NCBI GenBank assembly: GCA_017400025.1
Contig: JAFQAF010000235.1
Location: 1 to 7,070, forward strand
From: Oscillospiraceae bacterium
GTDB lineage: Bacteria > Bacillota_A > Clostridia > Oscillospirales > Ruminococcaceae
Direction: 5' to 3'
DNA length: 7,070 nt
A program made the position numbers and the translations under genes. Position 1 is the stretch's first letter; each line of letters opens with the position of its first letter. The notes below the pieces were generated by a model. That model was given only the letters and a program-made list of their open reading frames with translations. It did not search any database and was not told the DNA's origin. Positions 1 through 5,795 of the stretch are shown here, in pieces.

Positions 1-25
1 ATATTTTACCTCAACAATAATATAC

Positions 26-62
26 AAAATTAAAGGGCATATTATGCTATATGCCCTTTAAT
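26..62 (-). terminator. Intrinsic terminator of the pyrH-frr unit
   Basis: A perfect 14-bp inverted repeat has arms at 29-42 and 49-62, containing AAAGGGCAT and ATGCCCTTT, around a 6-base loop. Read on the minus strand it lies 21 bases after the frr stop codon. The 3' arm ends in TTTAAT and runs into TTTTG, giving a broken U-tract. No comparable T-run follows on the plus strand, so it should act mainly on transcripts leaving frr. Confidence 0.85.
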
Positions 63-83
63 GAAACAGACACAAATTAAATA

Positions 84-629
84 TTACAGTTCCATAACTT
101 CTTTTGTCTTTTTAGCTGCAACTGCGTCGATTTCTTTGATGAATTTATCTGTGATTTTCTGCATTTTTTCTTCAAGGTTCTTCTGGTCGTCTTCTGTGAG
201 TTCGTTAGCTTTTTTAGCAGCCTTGAATTTATCCATTGCATCGCGTCTGATGTTTCTTACAGCAACTTTTGCTTCTTCTGCCATTTTTGCCACATCTTTA
301 GCAAGCTGTTTTCTGCGTTCTTCTGTTGGAGCCGGGAAATTAAGACGGATTGAAACACCGTCATCAATTGGGTTGATGCCAATATCAGACATCTGGATAG
401 CTTTTGTGATAGCTTTCAGCAGGCTTCTGTCCCATGGCTGGATAGAAAGAGTTCTTGCTTCTGTAACAGAAACTGTAGCTACCTGGTTAATCGGAGTAGG
501 TACACCATAATAATCAACTGTAACTTTATCAAGAACACCTGGATTTGCACGGCCGGCGCGCACAGATGAGTATTCGCTTTCAAGATGCTTTACAGCACTG
601 GTCATTCTGTCTTCATATTTCTTTGTCAT
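84..629 (-). CDS. frr: Ribosome recycling factor
   Basis: This encodes ribosome recycling factor (RRF), a cytoplasmic protein that acts with EF-G after termination to split the 70S complex and free mRNA and tRNA. The 181-residue product is close to the family's usual 185. It shows the RRF layout: an N-terminal helix with SVRAGRANP near residues 22-30, a beta-rich domain II (DYYGVPTPINQVA, then LSIQPWD), and a long C-terminal helical hairpin with VRNIRRDAMDKFK. That last segment carries the conserved arginines that contact the ribosome. The ATG is preceded by AAGGAG with 9 bases of spacing. This Shine-Dalgarno overlaps the pyrH stop codon, leaving 13 bases between the genes, so translation is probably coupled to pyrH. 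A strong terminator follows, making frr the last gene of its transcript. Confidence 0.98.
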   Translation of the reverse strand: MTKKYEDRMTSAVKHLESEYSSVRAGRANPGVLDKVTVDYYGVPTPINQVATVSVTEARTLSIQPWDRSLLKAITKAIQMSDIGINPIDDGVSIRLNFPAPTEERRKQLAKDVAKMAEEAKVAVRNIRRDAMDKFKAAKKANELTEDDQKNLEEKMQKITDKFIKEIDAVAAKKTKEVMEL

Positions 630-642
630 AATAATAATCTCC

Positions 643-1347
643 TTATTCTGTTACTAATGTACCTATTGTTTCACCTTTTACAGCTTTTACAATATTGCCG
701 TCTGCCATATCAAATACAAGAATTGGCAGTTTGTTGTCACGGCACATTGTAGCTGCAGTCATATCCATAACATTCAGCTGGTCTGTAAGTACCTGTGTGA
801 ATGTAAGTGTGTCATATTTAACGGCATCCGGATATTTCTTAGGATCTTTGTCATATACACCGTCTACCATTGTTGCTTTAAATATAATATCAGCATTGAT
901 TTCTGCTGCACGGAGTGCTGCCGCTGTATCTGTAGAGAAGAACGGGTTACCTGTACCACATGCAAATATTACAATTCTGCCTTTTTCCAGATGTCTTGTA
1001 GCTCTGTTTCTGATGTAAGGTTCAGCAACCTGCTGCATCTGCAGTGCTGCCTGCACTCTTACTTCCAGACCAAGATGTTCAAGAGCGTCTGCCACTGAAA
1101 GAGCGTTCATAACAGTAGCAAGCATACCAATCTGGTCTGCTCTTGTTCTTTCCATATCTCCGGAAGAACGGCCTCTCCAGAAGTTACCGCCACCAACAAC
1201 GATTGCAATTTCAGCACCAAGTTCGTGTGCTGCTTTGATGTTTTTGCAGATTTCCAGAACGGTTGGGTAATCAAGACCAAAGCCCTTGTCACCGGCAAGT
1301 GCTTCACCGCTCAGCTTAATCAAAACTCTTTTATATTTCATAGACAT
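643..1347 (-). CDS. pyrH: UMP kinase (uridylate kinase)
   Basis: This cytoplasmic enzyme phosphorylates UMP to UDP with ATP, the committed kinase step of pyrimidine nucleotide synthesis. It belongs to the amino-acid-kinase fold, not the eukaryotic UMP/CMP kinase fold. Visible signatures are the N-terminal strand and loop [14 protein letters not shown], the glycine-rich [10 protein letters not shown], the UMP-binding stretch [19 protein letters not shown], and [10 protein letters not shown] near the nucleotide site. An ATG at 1371 would add eight residues (MCINGVPN), but it has no Shine-Dalgarno and sits about 4 bases from the predicted transcript start. I therefore take the ATG at 1347, which has GGGGTG 6 bases upstream and gives 234 residues, normal for the family. 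A third option is the ATG two codons later (1341). frr follows immediately. Unlike in most Firmicutes, tsf is not directly upstream. Confidence 0.97.
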   Translation of the reverse strand: MSMKYKRVLIKLSGEALAGDKGFGLDYPTVLEICKNIKAAHELGAEIAIVVGGGNFWRGRSSGDMERTRADQIGMLATVMNALSVADALEHLGLEVRVQAALQMQQVAEPYIRNRATRHLEKGRIVIFACGTGNPFFSTDTAAALRAAEINADIIFKATMVDGVYDKDPKKYPDAVKYDTLTFTQVLTDQLNVMDMTAATMCRDNKLPILVFDMADGNIVKAVKGETIGTLVTE

Positions 1348-1353
1348 ATTCGG

Positions 1354-1359
1354 CACCCC
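1354..1359 (-). promoter_or_regulatory. Ribosome binding site deciding the pyrH start
   Basis: GGGGTG on the minus strand, 6 bases before the ATG at 1347, is the only purine-rich Shine-Dalgarno-like element upstream of pyrH. It lies inside the longer reading frame that begins at 1371, which argues against the longer start. Confidence 0.55.
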
Positions 1360-1381
1360 GTTTATACACATATTTTATAAT

Positions 1382-1410
1382 ATTCTACTATATTTCGACC
1401 TTAAAGTAAA
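1382..1410 (-). promoter_or_regulatory. Candidate sigma-A promoter for pyrH-frr
   Basis: On the minus strand, TTTACT (1405-1410) and TAGAAT (1382-1387) are separated by exactly 17 bases. They match 4 of 6 and 5 of 6 consensus positions. The predicted start near 1375 gives a short leader to the pyrH ATG at 1347. A separate promoter is expected because the tsf transcript is terminated at about 2675 and an opposing gene lies between. Alternative AT-rich -10 hexamers such as TAAAAT nearby make the exact choice uncertain. Confidence 0.45.
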
Positions 1411-1427
1411 GGCTATTATTCGAAATA
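1391..1427. repeat. Spaced 8-bp inverted repeat around the pyrH -35
   Basis: TATTTCGA at 1391-1398 and its exact reverse complement TCGAAATA at 1420-1427 flank the candidate -35 of pyrH. The left copy lies within the promoter spacer and the right copy just upstream. The right copy is also part of a small palindrome, TTATT-CGA-AATAA, at 1416-1428. The arrangement resembles a two-half-site operator, but no regulator is identified. Confidence 0.35.
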
Positions 1428-1597
1428 ACATATAAATATAGTCCTTAAAAAATTTATTTCAGCCTTTTGTCGCATATATATAATTATGTATACAGAGCTT
1501 TTTACCTTTCAGATATCCCATACCTGCAACAAACAGCCGATAACAGCTTTTTTATATTAAGTTTTAAAACATTTTTGCAAAATATGTCATTTTAAGT

Positions 1598-1626
1598 TTG
1601 TTTTTTGAATTTTACCGCTGTATAAT
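1598..1626 (+). promoter_or_regulatory. Sigma-A-type promoter of the orphan binding-protein gene
   Basis: TTGTTT (1598-1603) and a perfect TATAAT (1621-1626) are separated by 17 bases. The predicted start lies near 1633, about 30 bases before the ATG at 1664. The TTG at 1598 and the ATG at 1628 that would lengthen the reading frame fall inside the promoter, so they cannot be the start. The DNA upstream is rich in A/T and includes the 10-bp palindrome TTTTGCAAAA at 1573-1582, which could serve as an UP element or protein site. Confidence 0.6.
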
Positions 1627-1639
1627 TATGTTAATTATA
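1621..1639. repeat. Inverted repeat over the -10 and start site
   Basis: TATAATTA-tgt-TAATTATA is a perfect 8-bp inverted repeat with a 3-base centre. It covers the -10 hexamer and the predicted transcription start of the gene at 1664. Such a position is typical of a repressor operator. The element is entirely A/T in its arms, so chance occurrence is a real possibility. Confidence 0.4.
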
Positions 1640-1663
1640 AGTATGTCCAACAAGAGGTATATT

Positions 1664-2629
1664 ATGAAAAAGAATTATAAAATCGGTATTGTAAAGTATA
1701 CAGACCATGCTTCACTCAACCGTATTGAACTGGGTGCAAAAAACTGTCTTGCTGAACTCAGCGAAAAATACGGTATAGAATTTGATTACGAAAACTATGT
1801 ATATGACACACAGGCTGATACTGAACTGATGAAAAAAGCCGGCCAGGAACTGGCAGAGGCAAAAGTTGACCTTGTTATCAGTATTGCAACACCGCCTACT
1901 GTAGCTATGAAAGATATTCTGGCAGAAAACAAAATCAATATGCTTTTCCGCGCAGTATCAGACCCTATAAGTGCAAAAGTTATAGACTCATTTGAACGCC
2001 CCGGTCAGTACATCACAGGCACATCAGATTCTCTTGACGGAGCGAGACTTGCCCAGGTGGCACTGGCTGCTGTACCGGATGCAAAGAAGATAGGTCTGCT
2101 GTACAACAAAGCTGAATTTTCTTCAAAAATGCCTATTGAAGAAGCCAAGGAATACCTCACAAATTCCGGCATTGAATGGGTGGAAGCCAATCCGGCCAGC
2201 AAGGCAGAAGTGACAGATGCCGCAAAACAGCTTATTGCCCAGGGTGTGGATGCAGTGCTGACCCCTACTGACAACACTGTGATGAGCGCTGAAATGAAAA
2301 TCTCCCCTGTTTTCACAGCTGCCGGTATTCCACAGTTTACCGGTTCCCATGCATTTACTATCAACGGTGCTTTTATGGGCATGGGCAGCCTTTACAAAGA
2401 CGGTGATGCAGAGTTTATGTCTCTTGCTGTAAAACTGCTTATAGAAGAAAAACCTGCCATCGAAGTGCCGGTTATAAGAAGCGCCCATACCTTTGCTGCC
2501 ATAAACAACCAGGTATGTGAACAGCTGGGTTACGACAAAGACAAGCTGAAAGAAAGCTTTGCAAAAATCAATATGAACACAATGTTCCTTGATACACAGA
2601 AAGAATTTGACGAAGACAGCGACCTTTAA
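1664..2629 (+). CDS. Orphan ABC-type substrate-binding protein (ABC_sub_bind family), no signal peptide
   Basis: The 321-residue product resembles the ABC_sub_bind (PF04392/COG2984, TrpX-like) periplasmic-binding-protein fold. It opens directly into strand 1 (YKIGIVKYTDHASLNRI). It then shows LVISIATPPTVAMKD near residues 70-84, AVSDPISAKV near 97-106, ITGTSD near 117-122, IGLLYNKAEFSS in the second lobe, and a DAVLTPTDNTV segment near 196-206. Family members normally bind a small molecule outside the cell and feed an ABC permease. Here no hydrophobic leader or lipobox cysteine precedes the fold, and no permease or ATPase gene is adjacent. The chosen ATG has AGAGG 6 bases upstream and lies downstream of the promoter at 1598-1626. 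Codon use and composition resemble the neighbours. The ligand is unknown. A cytoplasmic sensing or scavenging role, or loss of the signal sequence, is inference. Confidence 0.85.
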   Translation: MKKNYKIGIVKYTDHASLNRIELGAKNCLAELSEKYGIEFDYENYVYDTQADTELMKKAGQELAEAKVDLVISIATPPTVAMKDILAENKINMLFRAVSDPISAKVIDSFERPGQYITGTSDSLDGARLAQVALAAVPDAKKIGLLYNKAEFSSKMPIEEAKEYLTNSGIEWVEANPASKAEVTDAAKQLIAQGVDAVLTPTDNTVMSAEMKISPVFTAAGIPQFTGSHAFTINGAFMGMGSLYKDGDAEFMSLAVKLLIEEKPAIEVPVIRSAHTFAAINNQVCEQLGYDKDKLKESFAKINMNTMFLDTQKEFDEDSDL

Positions 2630-2674
2630 TAAAACCACACCTTTTCCGGTGAATTATATTGATATAAAAAAATA

Positions 2675-2705
2675 CCCTTACAGCATCGCTGCTGTAAGGG
2701 ATTTT
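2675..2705. terminator. Bidirectional intrinsic terminator between the orphan gene and tsf
   Basis: A perfect 11-bp stem, CCCTTACAGCA (2675-2685) with TGCTGTAAGGG (2690-2700), closes a 4-base loop. On the plus strand it is followed by ATTTTT. On the minus strand it is followed by TATTTTTTT. It therefore ends both convergent transcripts: the plus-strand gene, 45 bases after its stop, and the rpsB-tsf unit, about 20 bases after tsf. Confidence 0.9.
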
Positions 2706-2720
2706 TCAACTTTGGTTTGA

Positions 2721-3632
2721 TTATTTAGCCATTGCTGCAACTTCTGCTGCGAAGTCATCAACTTTCTTTTCGATACCTTCACCTTTTTCAAAACGTGTGA
2801 ATGCAACGATTTTGATGTCGCCGCCCAGAGCTTTAGCTGTAGCGTTTGTGTAAGCAGTGATTGTCTGCTTGTCATCTTTAACGAATTCCTGTTCAACAAG
2901 GCAGTTTTCTTTGTAGTATTTGTTGATTCTGCCTGCAACCATTTTTTCAGCGATAGCTGCTGGTTTGCCTTCGTTGATAGCCTGCTGTGTGAGAATTTCT
3001 TTTTCTTTTTCAAGAACTTCTGCTGGTACATCAGCTTTGTTCAGGTAGGATGGGTTTGCAGCAGCAACCTGCATAGCAATATCCTGACCGTATGCTTCAA
3101 ATTCAGGTTTTGCGAACATTTCGTCGGAAACTTCAAAGTTTACCAGAACACCGTGTGTGCCGCCTGCATGGATGTAAGCTACACATGGACCTTCGTATCT
3201 TACGAAACGACGGATTTTAATGTTTTCACCGATAACAAGAATTTTTTCCTGCAGGGATGCTTCTACTGTGTCACCGTTTGGCATAGACATTGTCAGCAGT
3301 TCTTCAACTGTTGCTGGGTTTTCTTTAGCAACAACTTTTGCAATGTCTGCTACGAATTCACGGAACATTTCGTTTTTAGCAACAAAGTCTGTTTCAGAGT
3401 TAACTTCAACAACAACACCCAGTTTGTTTTCTTTGTCAACTGTTGCATATACCATACCGTCAGCAGCAATTCTGCCAGCTTTCTTTGTAGCAGCTGCCAG
3501 GCCTTTTTCTCTCAGGTATTCGATAGCTTTGTCAAAGTCACCATCTGTTTCTGTAAGAGCTTTTTTGCAGTCCATCATGCCGCAGCCTGTGCGTTCACGA
3601 AGTTCTTTAACGTCTTTAGCTGTAAATGCCAT
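2721..3632 (-). CDS. tsf: Elongation factor Ts
   Basis: EF-Ts is the guanine-nucleotide exchange factor that releases GDP from EF-Tu in the cytoplasm during elongation. The 303-residue protein is slightly longer than the Bacillus (293) and E. coli (283) forms. The N-terminal UBA-like domain (about 1-55) holds [19 protein letters not shown]. The EF-Tu contact motif ETDFVAKN lies near residues 80-87. The core ends with the conserved C-terminal module. Its ATG has GGAGGA 9 bases upstream and lies 64 bases after the rpsB stop, with no terminator between them, so it is co-transcribed with rpsB. A strong terminator follows directly, so transcription does not continue to pyrH. Confidence 0.98.
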   Translation of the reverse strand: MAFTAKDVKELRERTGCGMMDCKKALTETDGDFDKAIEYLREKGLAAATKKAGRIAADGMVYATVDKENKLGVVVEVNSETDFVAKNEMFREFVADIAKVVAKENPATVEELLTMSMPNGDTVEASLQEKILVIGENIKIRRFVRYEGPCVAYIHAGGTHGVLVNFEVSDEMFAKPEFEAYGQDIAMQVAAANPSYLNKADVPAEVLEKEKEILTQQAINEGKPAAIAEKMVAGRINKYYKENCLVEQEFVKDDKQTITAYTNATAKALGGDIKIVAFTRFEKGEGIEKKVDDFAAEVAAMAK

Positions 3633-3696
3633 AATTATTGTTCCTCCAACTATTTTAATATCCTGTTGTATTTATAAGTTAATTTATTACTATAAA

Positions 3697-4422
3697 TTAT
3701 TCAGCAACTTCTTCTGCTGCTTCTTCAGCAACATTCTGTTCGCCCTGACGGCCTTCGATAACTGCGTCAGCCATTGCGCCAGCGATCAGTTTAACTGCTC
3801 TGATAGCGTCGTCGTTGCCAGGAATTACATAGTCAACTTCGTCTGGATCACAGTTTGTGTCAACGATAGCAACTACTGGGATACCCAGGTTTCTTGCTTC
3901 TGCAACTGCGATTTTTTCTTTTCTTGTATCAACAATGAACATTGCTTTTGGCAGTGTGCCCATGTTTTTGATACCGCCCATGAATTTTTCCAGTTTTTCG
4001 ATTTCCAGTTCAAGTTTAATAACTTCTTTCTTTGGCAGGAGATCGAATGTACCGTCTTCTTTCATTTTGTTGAGCTGTTCAAGACGAGCAATTCTCTTCT
4101 GAATTGTTTTGTAGTTTGTGAGCATACCACCCAGCCATCTAGCGTTAACAAAGTGCATACCGCATCTTTCTGCTTCTTCTCTGATAGCTTCCTGTGCCTG
4201 TTTCTTTGTGCCAACGAACAGGATTTCGCCGCCTTCTGCAGAAACTTCTCTGATGAAATCGTATGCAGTGTCCAGCATTTTTACTGTTTTCTGCAGGTCG
4301 ATGATGTAGATACCGTTTCTTTCTGTGAAGATGTATTTAGCCATTTTAGGGTTCCATCTTCTTGTCTGGTGACCAAAGTGTACGCCAGCTTCGAGTAATT
4401 GTTTCATTGATACTGATGACAT
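3697..4422 (-). CDS. rpsB: 30S ribosomal protein S2
   Basis: S2 binds late in 30S assembly at the head-body junction and is needed for S1 and mRNA engagement. The 241-residue product has the full family pattern. It begins with [22 protein letters not shown], shown here as the segments [13 protein letters not shown] and [22 protein letters not shown] and [13 protein letters not shown] follow, then the C-terminal [13 protein letters not shown] and [12 protein letters not shown]. It ends in an acidic tail of Glu and Ala, common in Firmicute S2. The ATG is preceded by GGAGGT with 8 bases of spacing. It heads a two-gene unit with tsf, driven by a near-consensus promoter and preceded by a structured leader of about 105 bases, a likely site of autoregulation. 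Confidence 0.98.
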   Translation of the reverse strand: MSSVSMKQLLEAGVHFGHQTRRWNPKMAKYIFTERNGIYIIDLQKTVKMLDTAYDFIREVSAEGGEILFVGTKKQAQEAIREEAERCGMHFVNARWLGGMLTNYKTIQKRIARLEQLNKMKEDGTFDLLPKKEVIKLELEIEKLEKFMGGIKNMGTLPKAMFIVDTRKEKIAVAEARNLGIPVVAIVDTNCDPDEVDYVIPGNDDAIRAVKLIAGAMADAVIEGRQGEQNVAEEAAEEVAE

Positions 4423-4430
4423 AATTTTTT

Positions 4431-4454
4431 ACCTCCGTTTTGGTTAAACCTCCG
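4431..4454 (-). promoter_or_regulatory. Tandem identical Shine-Dalgarno heptamers before rpsB
   Basis: CGGAGGT occurs twice on the minus strand, at 4431-4437 and 4448-4454, offset by 17 bases. The proximal copy has 8-base spacing to the rpsB ATG and is the working ribosome site. The distal copy is followed by TTAACC, with no start codon at a usable distance. It touches the 3' foot of the leader hairpin, so it may be a standby or control site rather than an initiator. Confidence 0.6.
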
Positions 4455-4515
4455 CTGTATTTTGCGAATTTTTATGGGCAATATTTTTATACACCAACCC
4501 ATAAGGAATACAGCG
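4453..4515 (-). promoter_or_regulatory. Structured 5' leader of rpsB-tsf mRNA
   Basis: The leader can fold into a two-tier hairpin. The outer stem is 9 perfect base pairs (4507-4515 with 4453-4461, CGCTGTATT with AATACAGCG). It encloses an asymmetric internal loop of 2 and 10 bases, then a perfect 7-bp inner stem (4498-4504 with 4472-4478, TTATGGG with CCCATAA) and a 19-base terminal loop. The outer stem ends at the distal GGAGG. Ribosomal-protein leaders commonly mimic the rRNA target for autogenous control, and binding of S2 here is inference. I could not match it by eye to a named RNA family. Confidence 0.5.
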
Positions 4516-4534
4516 TGCGTATTTGCGCCTAAAT

Positions 4535-4563
4535 ATTTTATCACGGGATATTAGCAATGTCAA
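4535..4563 (-). promoter_or_regulatory. Strong sigma-A promoter of rpsB-tsf
   Basis: On the minus strand a perfect TTGACA (4558-4563) and TAAAAT (4535-4540, 5 of 6) are separated by 17 bases. The predicted start near 4528 gives a leader of about 105 bases before the rpsB ATG. This lets rpsB-tsf be expressed during growth independently of the sporulation genes upstream. Confidence 0.85.
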
Positions 4564-4575
4564 TATCAAATATTG
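4561..4575. repeat. Small inverted repeat overlapping the rpsB -35
   Basis: CAATAT-caa-ATATTG is a perfect 6-bp inverted repeat whose left arm covers half of the -35 hexamer. It may be a protein site or simply part of an A/T-rich upstream element. Nothing else supports a regulator. Confidence 0.3.
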
Positions 4576-4576
4576 A

Positions 4577-4603
4577 ATTTTTCCTTTAAATTAAAAGAAA
4601 AAT
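4577..4603 (-). terminator. A/T-rich hairpin after ymxH, weak terminator candidate
   Basis: On the minus strand ATTTTTCTTTT and the complementary AAAGGAAAAAT form about 11 pairs, including one G-U, with a small loop. The hairpin begins at the last base of the ymxH stop codon and ends just upstream of the rpsB -35. It is poor in G+C and lacks a following T-run. It may only slow read-through from the sporulation genes. Confidence 0.3.
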
Positions 4604-4884
4604 CAGTCATACTCCAGTTTTATCCTGCCGTTTTTGCCGGATATGGTATTTTCCGCCGTACTTATAAGAATAACATCCTGCCCTACTGTGATTACATCCG
4701 CCCATTTTATTCTTATATCCTTTTCCCTGCCCAGCAAGCCGAAAAATTTTGGTCTGCCGAAAACAACAATATTTTCTATTGCAGCAGTAGTTTCACTGAA
4801 TTCTATGTCATCCCGTCTTCCTATATTCCGGCCTGTGACAACACTGACTATATCCTTTTGGCACAAAACAGAAAGAGACATCAT
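4603..4884 (-). CDS. ymxH: YlmC/YmxH-family PRC-barrel sporulation protein
   Basis: This 93-residue protein matches the YlmC/YmxH family, a single PRC-barrel domain of about 80 residues. Members are conserved in endospore formers and often sit just after sigG, as here. Visible features are an N-terminal LCQKDIVSVVTGRNIGRRDDI, given here as LCQKDIVSVV plus TGRNIGRRDDI, then a central FFGLLGREKDIRIKW, and a closing strand pair GQDVILIST. It has no signal peptide or membrane segment. The biochemical role is unknown, and PRC barrels are generally protein-interaction or RNA-associated modules. The start has an unusually complete Shine-Dalgarno, 9 bases complementary to the 16S tail. The second Met codon (4881) would fit the spacing equally well. 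It lies 57 bases after the sigG stop and is presumably co-transcribed with it. Confidence 0.85.
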   Translation of the reverse strand: MMSLSVLCQKDIVSVVTGRNIGRRDDIEFSETTAAIENIVVFGRPKFFGLLGREKDIRIKWADVITVGQDVILISTAENTISGKNGRIKLEYD

Positions 4885-4887
4885 AAA

Positions 4888-4912
4888 ATCACCTCCATAT
4901 ATTAAATATATG
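4888..4912 (-). promoter_or_regulatory. Full-length Shine-Dalgarno with adjoining hairpin before ymxH
   Basis: GGAGGTGAT (4888-4896) is complementary to nine bases of the 16S 3' end. It stands 3 bases from the first ATG and 6 bases from the second. An inverted repeat, CATATAT-taa-ATATATG on the plus strand (4896-4912), abuts it and shares its first base. The arms are almost pure A/T, so the stem is weak, but it could modulate ribosome access. Confidence 0.55.
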
Positions 4913-4941
4913 AATCCTGTGGTTTTATGTGTCTCTGTATT

Positions 4942-5718
4942 CTATGCATTCAGTTCTTTTTTTACACTGGCCAGTACATTTTTCTCTATTCTTGAAACCT
5001 GTGCCTGGCTGATACCTATTATTTCTGCAACCTGAGCCTGGGTTTTACCCAGCATATACCTGAGATATATAATATATTTCTCTCGCCTTTTCAGACCATG
5101 CAGGACATCAAGTATTACTGTTTCAGAACAGAATCCTTCTTCAAAATTATCGGTTGCTATCCGGTCCAGAAGATACAACCCTTCATTTTCATCACCGAAA
5201 ACCGGTTCATATAGTGAAATTGCAGGAGAAAGTGCCTCCATTGCACTGTATACCTGATAAGTGCTGACCCCAAGCTGCAAAGCTATATCCGCCCGGGATG
5301 GCTCACAGTTATTATCCTTTATATACTGTTCCTTATATGCCAGGGCCCTGTAGCCAAGGTCCTTTGTGCTTCTGCTTATCCTTATAGGGCTGTTGTCCCT
5401 TATATATCTTTTTATTTCTCCCAGAATCATAACTACGCCATAGGTGGAAAACTGAACATTGAGACTGGTGTCAAAATTGTCAAGCGCTTTTATAAGCCCT
5501 ATACAGCCTACCTGAAACAAATCATCAGCATCAATATTTTTACTGTTTACTTTCTGGATAATACTCAGCACCAGCTTGAGATTGGACATAACAAGCAGAT
5601 CCTTTGCGTTTTTGTCACCATTTTTCATCTTGCCTATCATAACCGCCCTCTCTTCTTCGGAAAGTACCGGTAAGGAAGCGGTGTTTATGCCGGATATTTC
5701 TACTTTTTTGTAATACAG
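4942..5718 (-). CDS. sigG: RNA polymerase sporulation sigma factor G, probable CTG start
   Basis: Sigma-G directs late forespore transcription. Recognisable parts, numbered from the CTG, are the SigG N-terminus KKVEISGINTASLPVLS (about 4-20), region 2 with NLKLVLSIIQ (46-55), DDLFQVGCIGLIKALDNFD (65-83) and FSTYGVVMILGEIKRYIRD (90-108), and the HTH of region 4.2, TQAQVAEIIGISQAQVSRIE (226-245). The first ATG in frame is at 5640 and would remove 26 residues that align closely with Bacillus SigG (NKVEICG, TSKLPVL). No ATG, GTG or TTG lies between the upstream stop and 5640. A CTG at 5718 falls exactly where Bacillus SigG has its Met, with GGGAGAG upstream, giving 258 residues against 260. A homopolymer error in the nearby A6 run is the main alternative explanation. 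It follows sigE and precedes ymxH on the same strand. Confidence 0.93.
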   Translation of the reverse strand: MYYKKVEISGINTASLPVLSEEERAVMIGKMKNGDKNAKDLLVMSNLKLVLSIIQKVNSKNIDADDLFQVGCIGLIKALDNFDTSLNVQFSTYGVVMILGEIKRYIRDNSPIRISRSTKDLGYRALAYKEQYIKDNNCEPSRADIALQLGVSTYQVYSAMEALSPAISLYEPVFGDENEGLYLLDRIATDNFEEGFCSETVILDVLHGLKRREKYIIYLRYMLGKTQAQVAEIIGISQAQVSRIEKNVLASVKKELNA

Positions 5719-5725
5719 ATAATCA

Positions 5726-5746
5726 CTCTCCCAACTGAAAACAGTT
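5726..5746 (-). promoter_or_regulatory. sigG ribosome binding site and small upstream hairpin
   Basis: GGGAGAG (5726-5732) on the minus strand lies 7 bases before the CTG at 5718, a normal distance, and supports that start. Immediately upstream, AACTG-TTTT-CAGTT (5733-5746) forms a 5-bp hairpin abutting the site. sigG is known in Bacillus to be under translational as well as transcriptional control, but whether this hairpin matters here is inference. Confidence 0.45.
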
Positions 5747-5795
5747 TAAGGTAATTATCTGTCGGTTTTACTATTTTATGTGTGGCAAAAGCTTG

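Noticed and set aside
1467..1494. Second plus-strand promoter, TTGTCG-N16-TATACA
   Set aside because: The match to consensus is weak and it lies in a generally A/T-rich gap. The promoter at 1598-1626 is better placed.
1372..1597. Riboswitch, T-box or small RNA in the gap between pyrH and the plus-strand gene
   Set aside because: The gap holds the promoter elements and short dyads listed, but no terminator-antiterminator pair, T-box sequence or long stem.
1598..1663. Longer start for the plus-strand binding-protein gene (TTG at 1598 or ATG at 1628), which might supply a hydrophobic leader
   Set aside because: These codons lie in the -35 to start-site region of a good promoter, have no Shine-Dalgarno, and the added residues do not form a signal peptide or lipobox ahead of the fold.
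3633..3696. Attenuator between rpsB and tsf
   Set aside because: The 64-base gap is A/T-rich with only very weak pairing and no T-run, so it is an ordinary intercistronic spacer.
3220..4398. A 392-codon open frame on the plus strand across tsf and rpsB
   Set aside because: It is antisense to two certain genes with strong codon bias, has no ribosome site, and its product is a Cys/Phe-rich low-complexity string typical of a mirror frame.
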